Shown: positions 47,073-58,926 of the stretch, piece after piece
Layout of the letters: every line of letters begins with the position of its first letter
How positions within the stretch are numbered: position 1 is the first letter of the stretch
NCBI RefSeq assembly: GCF_022682495.2
Contig: NC_071392.1
Span: 53,717,459-53,781,458, forward strand
DNA length: 64,000 nt
Direction: 5' to 3'
Source: Desmodus rotundus
Lineage: Eukaryota > Chordata > Mammalia > Chiroptera > Phyllostomidae
Position numbers and translations under genes: made by a program
Notes under the pieces: model-generated
Databases searched by the model: none
What the model was told of the DNA's origin: nothing
What the model saw: only the letters and a program-made list of their open reading frames with translations

Positions 47073-48780
47073 AGTTCCGGCCAAGATGGAGGCTTAGGTA
47101 GAAACCCTTTGCTTCCTCGCACAACCAAAAGGAGGATAACAACCAATCTAAAATCAATAAACAACCAAAAGTGCCAGAAAGTCAAACTGCATGGAACTCT
47201 GACAGCCAAGGAATTAAAGAAAAAATTAACCAGAACAACCAGACCGGTAAGGCGGCAGACTGTGCGGGCCGACTCAGAAAAACTGCAAGGAGGCAGCAGA
47301 CCATGGGGATGGGGCTGGCTGCGGCAAGGCTTTGGGCTGTGTGGGAGGGGCTGACTTAAGGGGAAACTGAGACCCAGAGGTGGCTGTGGGCTCTGGCGGT
47401 TGCTATGGTGGGAGATACTCCCAGTCTCACACAAGAGTCTGTTGGAAAGTGCGCTAGAGCTGAGCAGAGGAGCTGCACTGTTCTCTCCCTGGCGCTGCCC
47501 CCTTACAACCTATCAGCTGTTCCAGGACAAAGAAATATGGCCTAAGTGAAAGAACAGAGCAAAGCTCAGGGAGAGAGCTAAACGATGAGGAGATTGCCAA
47601 CCTATCTGATGGAAAATTCAAAGCCCTGGCAATCAAAATGCTCACAGATCTGATTGAGCTTGGTCAAAAAATGAAAAAACAAATTAAGGATACCCAAAAT
47701 GAAATAAAACAAAATATTCAGGGAACCAGCAGTGACAGGAAGGAAACCAGGACTCAAAGCAATGATTTGGAACAAAAGGAAGAAATAAACATCCAACCGG
47801 AACAGAATGAAGAGACAAGAATTCAGGAAAGTGAAGAGAGGCTTACACACCTCTGGGACAACCTGAAACATTCCCAAATCCAAATTATAGGGGTGCGAGA
47901 AGGAGGAGAACAACAGCAAGAAATTGAAAACACACTTGAACAAATAATGAAAGAAAACTTCCCCAGTCTGGTGAAGGAAATAGACTCCCAAAAAGTCAAG
48001 GAAGCCCAGAGAGTCCCAAAGAAGTTGGACCCAAAGAGGAACACACCAAGGCACATCATCATTGAGTTACCCAAGATTAAATATAAAGAGAGAATCCTAA
48101 AAGAAGCAAGAGGAAAGGAAAGAGTTACCTACAACGGAGTTCCCATAAGACTATCAGCTGATTTCTGAAAAGAAACCGTGCAGGCAAGAATGGGCTGGAA
48201 AGAAGTATTTGAAGTCATGAAAGGCAAGGTCCTACATCCAAGATTGCTCTATCCAGCAGAGTTATCATTTAGAATGGAAGGGCAGATAAAGTGCTTCCCA
48301 GATAAGATCAAGTTAAAGGAGTTCATCATCACCAAGCCCTTATTATATGAAATGTTAAAGGGACTTATCTAAGAAAAAGCAGATGATCAAAACTATGAAC
48401 AGTAAAATGACAACAAACTCAGAACTATCAACAAATGAACCAAAAAGAAAAGAAAAACAATGAAAATAAAACTAAGCAAACAACCAGAATGGGAACAGAA
48501 TCAGAGAAATGGAGAACACATGGAGGGAGTTCAGTGGGGAGGAGGAGGGGAGGAATGGGGGGAAAAGATACAGGGAAGAGGAAACATAATTGTTAGGCAT
48601 AAAATAGGGAGAGATTAAAAAATGGTATAGGAAACAGAGGACTCAAAGAATTTATATGTATCACCCATGGACATGAACTAAGGTGGGGGGGATGCTGGAG
48701 GGTTGGGGGTGCAGGGTGGAGGGGGGGAAATAGGGAAAACTGTAATAGCATAATCAATAAAAATACTTAAAAAAAAAAAA
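47073..48780 (+). mobile_element. HAL1 (half-LINE-1), apparently full length
   Basis: It starts at about GGAGTTCCGGCCAAGATGG, followed by a ~0.5 kb 5' UTR. A single ORF1-type coding region ends at 48372. A ~400-base 3' UTR follows, with G-runs (48684-48735) and an A-tail. No ORF2 is present, which defines HAL1. The 5' part matches the antisense element at 61499-62452 (CACAACCAAAAG, CAAGGA.TTAAAGAA). It relies on L1 enzymes to move. Confidence 0.87.
47581..48372 (+). pseudogene. HAL1 ORF1, single internal stop
   Basis: This is an L1-ORF1-like RNA-binding protein. The open frame from 47581 reads NDEEIANLSDGKFKALAIKM and continues through a charged helix (about residues 25-95), presumably the coiled coil. 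The RRM-like part (IQIIGVREGGEQQQEIENTLEQIM) follows, then the C-terminal domain (ERILKEARGKERVTYNGVPIRL). Only one stop interrupts it, TGA at 48166-48168. The frame then resumes unchanged to LYEMLKGLI and the true stop at 48372. The start codon is unclear because no ATG lies at the expected upstream position; ATG at 47638 is internal. Near-intactness suggests a fairly recent insertion. Confidence 0.85.
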
Positions 48781-48943
48781 AAGAAAGCTCCCTTAGTAGT
48801 CTCGCCCTTACATCTCATTGATCAGAGTGGTCTCCGTGGCCATTTCTAGTTCAAGGGCGGCTAATAAGAAAAACCTTCCTTTAAAAAAATCTCTATAGTA
48901 GGAGACAGAAGAGAATGGAATTAAAAATGCTCTTTGGTGAGAA

Positions 48944-49605
48944 GCTGTATTAGTTATCTATTGCTACATAAATTACCACCAAATATACCATATTTTGCCA
49001 TGTATAATGTATAATTTTATCCAAAATTTTGAGGGAAAAATAAGGATGGGTATGTTGTACATACATGGATGTAATGATTACAAACAATGAGGTATAATAA
49101 TTCTGTGTATAATGTGCACAAAAATGTGGGCATGCATTATACACAGCAAAATACAGTAGTGACTTTAAATTTAAAAAAATGGTTTACTATCTTTCACAGT
49201 TTGTGTGTAGGCGAGAAATCAGGAGCAACTTAGATGGGAGTTCTGAAGTTTATCATGAGTTTGTACAGACTTGATGGTGTCAGATACAGTCATCTGAAAG
49301 CTTGGGTGGGGCTTCAGGGTCTGCTTCTAAGGTGGCTCATAGACTTGGCTGGTCAGTTGGTGCTGGCTATAGGCTTCACTTCCTCTCCAGAAAGCCTCCT
49401 CACAGAGCATGATGACTGGATTCCCACAGAGCAAAGAATTCAAGGGATCAAAGAAGTATCTGCAAATATCTTTTATGACCTATTCTAAGAGTTCACACAC
49501 CAGTGCTTCTGTTGTATTCTATTGATCACGCTGGTCATCCCCTCACAATATGGGAGGAAACCACACAAACTTCTGAACACTGGAGGGTAAGAATCATTAG
49601 CTATC
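48944..49605 (-). mobile_element. MaLR-type LTR, antisense, split by a MITE
   Basis: GTATTAGTTATCTATTGCTACATAAATTACC starts it. After the MITE it continues with GACTTTAAAT, TTTCACAGTTTGTGTG, AGTCATCTGAAAGCTTGGGTGGGGC, TCTTTTATGACCTATTCTAAGAG and TATTCTATTGATCACG. The order is that of antisense MLT-type LTRs. Confidence 0.7.
48986..49156. mobile_element. Tc1/mariner-like MITE with TA duplication
   Basis: The left end reads (TA)TACCATATTTTGCCATGTATAATG; the right end, reverse-complemented, reads CTGTATTTTGCTGTGTATAATG. Flanking TA dinucleotides lie at 48984-48985 and 49157-49158. Removing the element restores a plausible LTR sequence (ACCACCAAATAGTGACTTTAAA, close to the usual AGTGGCTTAAA). 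It is 171 bases long with no coding capacity. A further GTATAATG-type internal inverted copy sits near each end. Confidence 0.8.
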
Positions 49606-50730
49606 TTACAGTTTTGTTGGCAGCCATGGAGATGTTTTTAAGCTTTCTATGCTCCTTATCAAGAATGAAAGATGTGTGCTGAAGTAGAGGTTTAATCTAG
49701 AGTTATATCTTGCTGTCAAGAAACAATTACCCATACCCTCTCACTTCACCAGAAAATTCTTCTAAACTGCCAGTCACCAAAATAAAGAAAATAAACATGA
49801 AAAGGGCATGAATAACATCTTCTGCTTTCTTACCCTGAATACATTTGCTAAAAAAAAAAAGCCAGACATCACTTGATGATTTTTAAGAAAATCATAAGAA
49901 AAATTCAATAACAATAACAGAGTGAGTGGCATGAATTATTTTTTCCAGGGATGGTCTGCTCATATAGTGTATCTACCATAGGGGCTATAATGGTTTAAAT
50001 AAAGTTTTGAATTTCAACATTGATATCTTTCTTACATGAAGAAAATAAAGGTAATTTGATCCAATTAACCCCACACTATAACCGATCTGGTGTACTTGTC
50101 CAGGTTCTTAGGAAGGTCCTTTGACCATTAGTGTAAAAGGACCTTAGCCTATTTAGTTATTCATAATTTTCACATTATTTCTGGTTGACCTTAGGAACTG
50201 TGTATAATTCAAGATAGTGGTGACCAACAATTCTTCAAATCAGGGCTGAACTCAAGACTTCCTCAGAGAGCCCAGGCTCCCATTCTGAAGGGTTCTGGCT
50301 TTTAGGCTTACCATATTTCTAAACCTTATTTACTTGAAGATATAAATGCCTCTATAATATTTTTATCACATATATGGCCACTAATTTCACTGACTGAAGA
50401 ATATTTGCAATATCCATTATGCTAGTGAAGAAGTCACTGGTATATATTAGATTTGAAGATAGCTAAAGACTATATTGTGATAACTATATCTGGAGTTGGC
50501 CTTTTGATTAAGATCTTTCTCATGCTAGCACAGATGACCAGCCCAAGAGTATAGATGAAAATTAACACATATGGATACATCACCTATCCATGCTCAGGTA
50601 TTTTAAAGAAACTTACAATCTCCTAAAAATCACTCATCGGAAAGCTGAACAAGGTTGCATCCCACCACACACAAGTGCCCTCCATTATGTCAGTCCCTTC
50701 AACGGAGTCAAGGTCCTTTATTAAAAATGT
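49606..50730. other. No recognised gene or repeat
   Basis: This is AT-rich sequence with no coding signal, apart from an A-tract at 49851-49861. Confidence 0.5.
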
Positions 50731-50739
50731 GTAGTACTC

Positions 50740-51000
50740 ACTCTGGCTGGATGGCTCAGTTGGTTGGAGAATCGTGCTGTACACCAAAGGGTTGTGGGTT
50801 AGATTCCAGTCAGGGCACATACCTAGGCTCCAAGTTCATCCCCAGTCATGGTGTGTATGGTAGGTAACAAATCGATGTTTCTTTCTTACATTGATGTCTC
50901 TTCCTCTCTCTCACTCCTTATTTCCCCCCTCCTCTCTCTCTAAAAGAAATCAATAAACATATCCTCCAGTGAGGATTTTTGTTTTAATTTTTTAAAAAAG
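50740..51000 (+). mobile_element. Bat VES SINE
   Basis: A tRNA-like head CTCTGGCTGGATGGCTCAGTTGG is followed by a B-box GGTTAGATTCC (50797-50807), the CAGGGCACATACC block, GATGTTTCTTTC, a CTCTCTCTC tail and AATAAACAT. Flanks share AGTACTC (50733-50739 and 51004-51010), probably part of a longer imperfect target-site duplication including an A-rich stretch. Confidence 0.9.
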
Positions 51001-51011
51001 GGAAGTACTCT

Positions 51012-52979
51012 AGGCCACTTTTTTCACTTTGCTCCTGTTTTGATGGTTTACCCCCTGTTTTGGTGACTGAAAACAGAGAACAGTTTGTTTGGCATGAACA
51101 ACAGAAGATAACTAGTTGATTAAATAGCAATTACATTGGAAATTTTATAATAAAAATCCCAGATGCTACAGTTCTGAGTTCACAGCCACGCCCCTCATGA
51201 ATTCAAATTTAGTTGTCTTTGTTAAATATCGCCTCCCTTTTCCATCTCTTCTTACTCAAGAATTTGTTCATGATAAGAATTTCATATCTAGTCTAGACAA
51301 TGCCTTAACTGAAAGCCATTTGCCATACCATAGCCTTTGTGCCATTAATAGAAACAACAATATTTTATTTTTAAATCAGTATTGCTAATATGTGTCCCTC
51401 TGTCCTATATTAAGGGTTTAGAGAACAGAAAGTGTAACGTCACATTTTGAACCCTTCAGCTTTTTAAGAAGAAAGTCTATATGAGGTCATGTCTTAATCT
51501 TTACAGAAAGTTTATTTTTACAGAGGAATGCAACCCTTTTTCTAGAGGAATAAAGAGGAAAGATTTACTATCAAAATAACCTAAATAAATAGAGCTATAT
51601 TTTTTGGTTTGGTAATAGTTGGATTTGGTACATTAAAAATTTAAAGTCAGCTGCTGTTTAATGCCTGCAAAAAAATCAGGATATATTATGTACAAAAAGT
51701 GTTCACTTTTAAAAGTAGAAAAAATCAGCAAGAAGAAAAAAATTTTTAGTGCAGTAAATGTTAGCATCTGAAACTTTTTGGCTTATTCATGAGTGTTACT
51801 TAGAAGTCTGTTGGAGGCTCATTAGGCCATTTAAAATCACAGGTCTATCCATATGTAGACCAAATGTTTAAAACAGGATTGCACAGACACAAAAGTAAAA
51901 GAAAAGTAAAAGTCCTAACAGTTTTGCCTTCAAAGTCCCATGGTACATTCTGTTGTCAAAGGTGTTGTCATATTGGCCACATCTCTTCATCCAGGAATGT
52001 AACTATTCCTTGTTTCTATGAGGTCTTATGGGGCGAGGGGAATCCCATGTTTCACATTGGTAAAGTCTCAATTCCAAGGGAATTTTGACATCATTTATAA
52101 TCAGGAATCACATATCTCCCATTCTGAATTTTCTATGTTCTCTTTGGTTATGGTGACCATAGTTTCCAGGTCCAAATCTGGCATGTGTGGCCACAGTCAT
52201 TCTACCTGGGGGTGGTGATCTATTAAAGTAGTAGTACAGTAAGTGAGACTCTAGGGACAGCAATGAATAATGAAGTGAAGCACCATGCCAGTTTATTACC
52301 ATGACCCCTTCGATATCAGGCAACATCCACACTTACATGAGGAAAATCCACGCATTTTCTTTAGACTTAAGTACAACATTAAATGTGAGCAACTTTCCAC
52401 TAACAAAGGGACATTAACCTCAAAACATTCTGATCTTCCTCTGTAAATACATCTTATGCACTAGAGACCTTGAGGAGGTTTTATAGAAAACTGAGGCAAA
52501 GACAAAAAAGTCCCCTTACTCTCCCTGAGAAGAGGGAGGGAAGTTAGTATTTTGTTTGTTTTTACTTGGCTTGAAAATAGTCATTATTCTTTATTTTGAA
52601 AAATGTAGGCCTAAGTTTTTCATTTTATTCTCTTTTAAGTTTTTGATGTCTCTGAACGTAAACAATTTGAAAATTGTTTTCAGAACCACTTGTTTTCAGA
52701 AGAGTCAATATGTTGTGTGTATTTCTATTACTGTTATTCTTTCAAAAGGTTTTGGACCTTGTAGCATGTCAGTAGCAGAAATAGGATACCTTTGTATTTT
52801 GTCTATTGTCAATTTTCTTTTATTTTATTATCAATAATTTATTACTTCAAAATTTAGTTTAGATTACTTTTATGCTTAAAAAACAACCTAGATTTTTCTG
52901 TGAAAAGAAATTTTAACAAAAGCAGTTTTCCAATTATTCTGTGTAAATCCCCAGAGTTTTTAACATTCAGTTGAGAAAG
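51012..52979. other. No recognised gene or repeat
   Basis: Several short open frames overlap on both strands at 51860-52330 without a recognisable domain. I treat them as chance. Confidence 0.5.
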
Positions 52980-53834
52980 GAATCATGAAAAGATGTTCTA
53001 CATTACTAATCATCAAGGAAACACAAATCAAAACCACAATGAGATATCATCTCATACCTGTACAAATGGCTATCATCAAGAAAAGAGAAAATGTTGGCAA
53101 GGGTATGGAGAAAAGGGAACCCTCATGCTCTCTTTGGGAATGCAGATTGGTATAGCCACCATGGATAATAGTATGGAGGTTCCTAAAAAAATTAAAAATA
53201 TAACTACCATGTGATCCAGATATCTCACTTCTGGGTATATATCCAAAGGAACTAAAAAGAGAATATCAAAAAGATATCTGCATTCCATATTTATTGCAGC
53301 ATTATTTACAATGGTCAAGATATGTGATATATATATCACATACACATTACTTACATATGAATATTATTCAGTTATGGGAATGAAGGGGATTCTGTCATTT
53401 GTGACAACCTTGAGGGCATTATTGTGAGATAAGTCAGATATAAACAAACAAATACAGTATAATTCTACTTATATGTGTAATCTAAAAACATTAAACTCAT
53501 AGAAACGGAGTAGAAGGGTGATTAAAGGTTTTGGGGGAAGAAGAATTGGCAGATGTAGGTTAAAGGGTACAAACTTAAAATTAAAAGATGAATAAATTTT
53601 GGAGATCTAACATACAGCATAGTGATTATAGTCGATAATACTGTAGCGTAACTAGATATAACTAGATCTTAAATATTCTCACCACAAAAAAGAAATAATT
53701 ATGCTATATGATAGAGATGTTAGCTATCACTATGGTGGTAATCATAGTGCAATATATAAATGTATCAAAGCAGCATGTATTACCTCTTAAACTTATTGAG
53801 TGTTACATATCAATTATATCTCAATTGAAAAAGA
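52980..53834 (+). mobile_element. Older LINE-1 3' end
   Basis: The ORF2 C-terminal region starts with AATCATCAAGGAAACACAAATC. It then has AGAAAATGTTGGCAAGGGTATGGAG and ACTTCTGGGTATATATCC, followed by a 3' UTR with ATAGAAACGGAGTAGAAGGG and TATCAATTATATCTCAATTGAAAAAG. It is L1MA-like and decayed. It contains a perfect 22-base palindrome at 53321-53342 (TATGTGATATATATATCACATA). The VES SINE that follows inserted into its tail. Confidence 0.85.
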
Positions 53835-53845
53835 TTCCCTCATTA

Positions 53846-54074
53846 GCCCTGGCCAGTGTGGCTCGGTTTGTTGGAGTAGTATTCTGTGCACCAAAATGTT
53901 GTGGGTTTGATTCCTGATCAGGGCATATATCTAGGTTGTGGGTGCGGGTTCAGTCCCTGGTCCAGGTGCATAGGAGAGGCAACCAATCAATGTTTCTCTC
54001 TCATCTCTCTCTCTCTCTTTCTCTCCCCCCCCTTAAAATCAATAAATGTATTCTTAGGCAAAGATTAAAAATAG
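53846..54074 (+). mobile_element. Bat VES SINE
   Basis: The head GCCCTGGCCAGTGTGGCTCGG is followed by a B-box GGTTTGATTCC (53904-53914), CAGGGCATATATCTAGG, a second GGTTCAGTCCC block, GTTTCTCTCTCATC, a (CT)n stretch and AATAAATG. Flanks TTCCCTCATTA (53835-53845) and TTCCCACATTA (54075-54085) match in 10 of 11 bases. Confidence 0.95.
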
Positions 54075-54085
54075 TTCCCACATTA

Positions 54086-54679
54086 AAAGAAAAGGAAAAG
54101 AAAAAGATCACAGCTATTTTTCTCATTCACTGTCAGGTAAAAGTAAAGGGCAGTTTGCATCTTTAGTTTAACTTTATTTAGTCCTGAAACTTCTGCTCAT
54201 GTTGCTGCAAAGATGACTGTTTGAGCAGGTCAGTTTTTTCATACTCTCACCTGTACTCAAGACTACCTCCTTTTGCAGGGCTTACTCATGAAATCAGAGG
54301 CTGTGCTTTTATCTTGGGTGTTTATAAATATTTATATTCCATCATAAACATATCCCATTGACTTGGATAGATTTGATAGGAATGGCTCTAAAAGAAGAAT
54401 GTGGGAAAAAATTGGATGTTTAAAGTTCCACTGTTGAGAACCTTCAGACCTCTTATTTATGTTCAAAATATTGATCATTCTGTGATTGGTGTCACCCGTT
54501 GCTTGACTTGCATTTGACGCTTGTCAGTTGTATTGAAAAGATAAGACAATCTCTCTGGTGAATTTTAAATTTATTATTTATCAAGCCTATTGAGTGTCCA
54601 CATTCACTCTCAGTCTTTGTTACCTAAGGTTCTCCCATTGATAGTAACTGCATAAATTGGTTTAGGAGTTGGAAATCTG
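54086..54679. other. No recognised gene or repeat
   Basis: This is mixed sequence with nothing recognised. Confidence 0.5.
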
Positions 54680-55245
54680 TGTTAGTTTACTGTTGTTGCC
54701 ATAAAAAATTACCACAAATGTAATGGATTAAAACAACATAAAATTTTGTAGGTTGGAAATCTGATATGGATCTTAGGAGGCTAAAACCAAGATATCAGCA
54801 GGCTGCATTCCTCCTGGAGACTTAATGGGATGATCCACTTACTTGCTCATCTGGGTCATTGGCAGAATTTAGTTCCTTGTAGTTGTAAGATTGAGGCCCC
54901 TGTTGTTTGTTGTTGTTGTTGTTTTGCTTACTGTCAGCTGACAGCTGTACTCGTCTTCTAAAGGCTGCCGTACCTTTGGCTCATGGTTGCCTTCCTTCAT
55001 CTTCAAAGCACAAGGGTAGGTTGAGCCTTTCTCATGTTGCATCTCTCACTACAGTCAGGAAAGATTCTCAACTGCTAAACCCTCATGTGATTAAATTGGA
55101 ACACCAGATAATCCAGGATAATGTCCTTACAACAAGGTAATAAATAACCTTAATTACATTTATACTTTTCCCATACACGGTAACCTCTCAGATTCCAGAG
55201 ATTAGGGCATGGCACCTTTGTGCCTACCACATTCTCTGTTGCTCT
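54680..55245 (-). mobile_element. MaLR-type LTR, antisense
   Basis: TTACTGTTGTTGCCATAAAAAATTACCAC, TTAGTTCCTTGTAGTTGTAAGA, CATGTGATTAAATTGGAACACC, ATAATCCAGGATAATGTCC and TAACCTTAATTACATTTATAC follow the order of antisense MLT1-type LTRs. A (TTG)n stretch lies at 54903-54924. No internal genes are present. Confidence 0.78.
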
Positions 55246-55469
55246 GATTTGGATTAATTCTCTATAGTCCTGCTTTTCAAATGATTTACTGAAGCTTCCC
55301 CTCATCATCAACCTGAGGCTATTTTCTAGAACCCAGTCTTCCTAATTGAAGAAGACACATAGGACATAATTAATATTATTAAAACTTTGCATGTTGGAAA
55401 GTCATTTATTTTATTTTATTTTCACCTTTGATTGTTTTTTTTTTTTGTTAGGTGTCACTTACTGTCATC

Positions 55470-55870
55470 TGTCTTTTAGAGTTGCTGTTGAGATGCTTAA
55501 TGTCTTTATCTTCTGATTGTATTTTCTTTCCTTTCCAGAAACTTTCAAAATAGTCTTTTTATATCTGGTGGCTGAATATTTATCAGTGATGTGACTTTGT
55601 TTGAATCTTTTGTGTGAATCATTAAGCTAGCTGGATATTCAGGGGCTTCTTCAATCTGGAAGTTTTCTTGTATTATTTCTTTGATGATTTCATGATCACA
55701 GCTTGATCTGTTCTTATTCTCTAGATGGATTATCTTAGTTTTCTCTCTTGTTTTCTATCTGTGCCTTTTGGTTCTATATTCTATTTTTTTAACTCACCTA
55801 TTTAATCTTCTGCTCCCATATTCTCTTGTCTTTGAATGAGAAAGCATTTTTTAATTTTTAAATGGATATA
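55470..55870 (-). mobile_element. Possible old L1/HAL1 ORF1-region fragment, antisense
   Basis: CAATCTGGAAGTTTTCTTGTATTATTTCTTTGATGATTTC followed by AGATGGATTATCTTAGTTTTCTCTC and TTTTCTATCTGTGCC recalls the antisense ORF1 region of old L1-like elements. It is highly diverged and the family is not certain. Confidence 0.45.
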
Positions 55871-56004
55871 ATGAGCAAATAAATAGAGTAAATATGTTAC
55901 ACTTGATTTATACTGTTTTTCAGGTTCTTTGTTACTTGTTTCCATTCCCCCCCCCCCCTTTTTCATTTTTTCCCTAACTTTGTCTGTAGTTTTCCTTGGA
56001 GGTA

Positions 56005-56205
56005 CTGTGAGTTAGAGATTTAGAAGTATGGGCTCTGGATCCAAATTGAAAGATTGTGAAACTGGCCATACTACTTCATAGCTTGTGACTTTGAGCAAGT
56101 TACTTAGGGTTTATGTATTTCAGTTTCTTTATTGAAAAATGAGGATAATACTGGCACTTACTTTATAAAGTTGTTTTGCTGATTAAATAAATTTATATGT
56201 ATATG
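56005..56205 (+). mobile_element. MIR SINE
   Basis: AAGTATGGGCTCTGGATCC, TACTTCATAGCTTGTGACTTTGAGCAAGTTACTTAGG, TTTCAGTTTCTTTATTGAAAAATGAGGATAATACTGGC and GATTAAATAAATTTATATG are in sense MIR order. This is the best-preserved MIR in the window. Confidence 0.88.
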
Positions 56206-57887
56206 TGCAAAACATTAATATATCTAAAGGACTAAATTTTTGTAAAAAATGTTTGGAATGCCTATAGAAAGACAGCATTAGCTATATATTAATATTGAAG
56301 AATGTGACACAAAAAGGCTGACTGGAAGCTTGTACGTGAAGATACGGCTTGTTGACTGGTAGTTCTTAAGTATTGGCTGATAAGAATGCTTTTTCATTGA
56401 CGGACCCCAAGTATCAGCATGTACAGATCTATTCTCTTGGTCTGTTCAGTTCTCTAGAGAGAATCCTAGAAATCTTTGCCTATGGGATTTACACCTGGGT
56501 GTCTGTGTTCTAGGAACCAAGTGGGGGAAGGAGGCTAATGAATCTCATGATTGCCATGCAGGTGGTTAAATAATCATCTAGTTTATCACTTTTGGAATAT
56601 CACTTTTGTCCTCATCTATAGATGGTGTTCAACCTTTGCAGAAAGTATGAGGAGGGACAGTCAGCACTCAACTATTTACAGATGTTCTTGTTTTCAGCTT
56701 TACCCTGCATTTCCATCTTCCTGAGGTGCTTGGTGCCTCCAGTTCCAGGATTTTTCAGCTTATACAGTCTTGTTTCTCATGGCTTCCTTACCTTCCAATC
56801 CACAGTTTCAAATTTTCCATCTCTAAGCTAGTGACCACTCATTCACAACATTCTCCTCTTATAAAATGTTGCTACCATCTCTTATCTGTCACTTTCTCTC
56901 CTATTCTCTTTGTCATTCTAGGTGTGTCCTTAAAAAAGGATATCATTTTTGTGGGGAATTTGGAGAGAGTAAAAAAAAGCACTTCTGTTCCACCCATCAT
57001 GTCTAATTGTCCCTCTCCAAGCAAGGCATAGGAGGAGGAATGGGGAAGCAGAGATCTGATATCAGGGTACATGTATTCTTGATTCTGGTTCTGTTCTACT
57101 TTCTCTGACACTGGTAGACTCTGTTGATGTAATAGTGATTTCTTGTGGAGACTTTCAACTTTACTCCAGATACCTCTTAGAGTGGAAGATTAATCTCATT
57201 CTGCTGTATTAGAAGTGGATGATGCCTCACCTTTTTTTTTTTACCTGCAGTGCATTCTAGTTTTTTTTCTGGTGGACTCTTGGCAGCCCCACAGCTCTCA
57301 TACAACCTTTAATCTCTTTGCTCCTTCTTGAAGAACCCAGAAACAATTGAGTTCCTCTTCCACACTTCAGAGTTTCATGGGGGAAGTGGATGGGGTTGCC
57401 CATACTTTTTATACTATACAATACTGCAACTGCTTCATTCCTTGTTGGCTTGGGCTGCTGTAACAGACCTCCCCCCTTAAGTAATCTCTAAATAAGAAGT
57501 GAACACTAGCCTCTTTTACTCCATATACCTCATATGGCTTATGTCAAATCTCTTAGGAACCCTCTCATTAGGATCAAGATCCTCTGAGAGTATTTCCATA
57601 GCATCTTTCAGGTTCCACAAGTCATCAAGTCTCAAACAGAGGAGAGGTGGCTGTACTTGGAAATAGTGAAGATAAATTATTCTTGTCAATTTGTCTTGTG
57701 AGATTTGGAATTACAAGTCCACAAATGTTATTTTGCCCATCACCTTATTTACCAAACAAGTAATTTGGTAATATGGAGCTATTCATCCTTCAATAAAATT
57801 TATTGAGCCTTCAAGATATTAAGACAATATGGAAGGTATCATAAACTGTAACACCTTGGCAATAATCTTAATGTTATTGGTCTCGGG
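56206..57887. other. No recognised gene or repeat
   Basis: Open frames at 56622-57111 on both strands are short and without domains. I see no recognised repeat. Confidence 0.5.
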
Positions 57888-58348
57888 AGATAGGGAAGTT
57901 GGCAGAGAAGTGAATGGAAGTCACACTGCCTCCTCCCAGTGCCAATCTGGAATAACAACTCAGTTGTGGAGAAACCACCCAGAACAGACAACTGAGAAAT
58001 AGCCAGAGAGAAGCACATAACTCCGAAGAGACAGAAGAACCAGCTTCGGCACAACCTATCTGGGTAAGGAGTGTGGTAGAGACTTGAGAAGGTTGGGCTG
58101 GGCGCCCATAGGTGGCAGTGCTGGTAGGATAATTACACAGCTGGTTGAATCCCCGAGAGAAGATTGGGTTCTAAACTCTGAGCTAGGATTCCCAGCCTAG
58201 AGCACCAAAACCCCAAAAGTACACAGATAATAACCAGTGGTGAAAAGCGACAGGGTTGATCTCTGCCAGAGACAGACAGCTGGAGACACAAGGGCCATTT
58301 AAAGGCCAACACACAAATTTTCATTTGCAGCCACTTATCCTGAGCTCT

Positions 58349-58926
58349 GGCAAAGGCAGGGGCAGAGTGGACTGGAGACCTCTGAGAAGAGATGGGGACA
58401 AAAGCCTTGGGGAAAGAACTAAGAAAATAACCGCTAGGATCCCGGAACTGAGTTATCCCCAGACAGCAGCAGCCTTCATCCTCAGGCAGACCACTCTCCT
58501 ACAAGCAGCAGTAGTCTGAGGGGAAACAACAGCTCTGACCCCAGTGGGTACTTTGGTGCTTAAGCCTGACTGCTGAGTCCTAGTGACCAGATGAACAACC
58601 AAAGTAGATAGCCAGAGACAGTAGATCATTGGCAAATGGGGTGCAGAGTAGACTGGAGAGACTTGAGGAGAGACTGGAGACTGAGGCTTTGGGGAGAGAA
58701 CTGAGAGAGTAGCCACCAAGATCCAGTGCTGAGCCAACCCCCACACTTAGCAACTATCCTGCTCAGGCAGACCACTCCCCTCCAAGCAGCAGCAGCCTGA
58801 GGAGAAACAATAGCCCCCACCCCAGGAGGGATTCAGCCCTGCCCTATGGTGCTTAAACCTGACTGCTGAGTGCAGAGTGACCAGATTAACAATTGAAGGA
58901 GACAGCCTCTGACAGCAGATCACTGG
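58349..58926 (+). repeat. Two tandem ~285-base units in the LINE-1 5' UTR
   Basis: Unit 1 is 58349-58630 and unit 2 58631-58926. Shared landmarks in order: GGCAAA, GCAGAGT.GACTGGAGA, CTTTGGGGA.AGAACT, CAGGCAGACCACTC, AAGCAGCAG, CTGAGG.GAAACAA, GCTTAA.CCTGACTGCTGAGT and CAGATCA or TAGATCA. This is similar in layout to the promoter monomers of rodent L1. Confidence 0.85.

Noticed and set aside
50740..50815. Possible tRNA gene
   Set aside because: The B-box is present, but it is the head of a VES SINE with a CT-rich tail and target-site duplication. The same is true at 53846.
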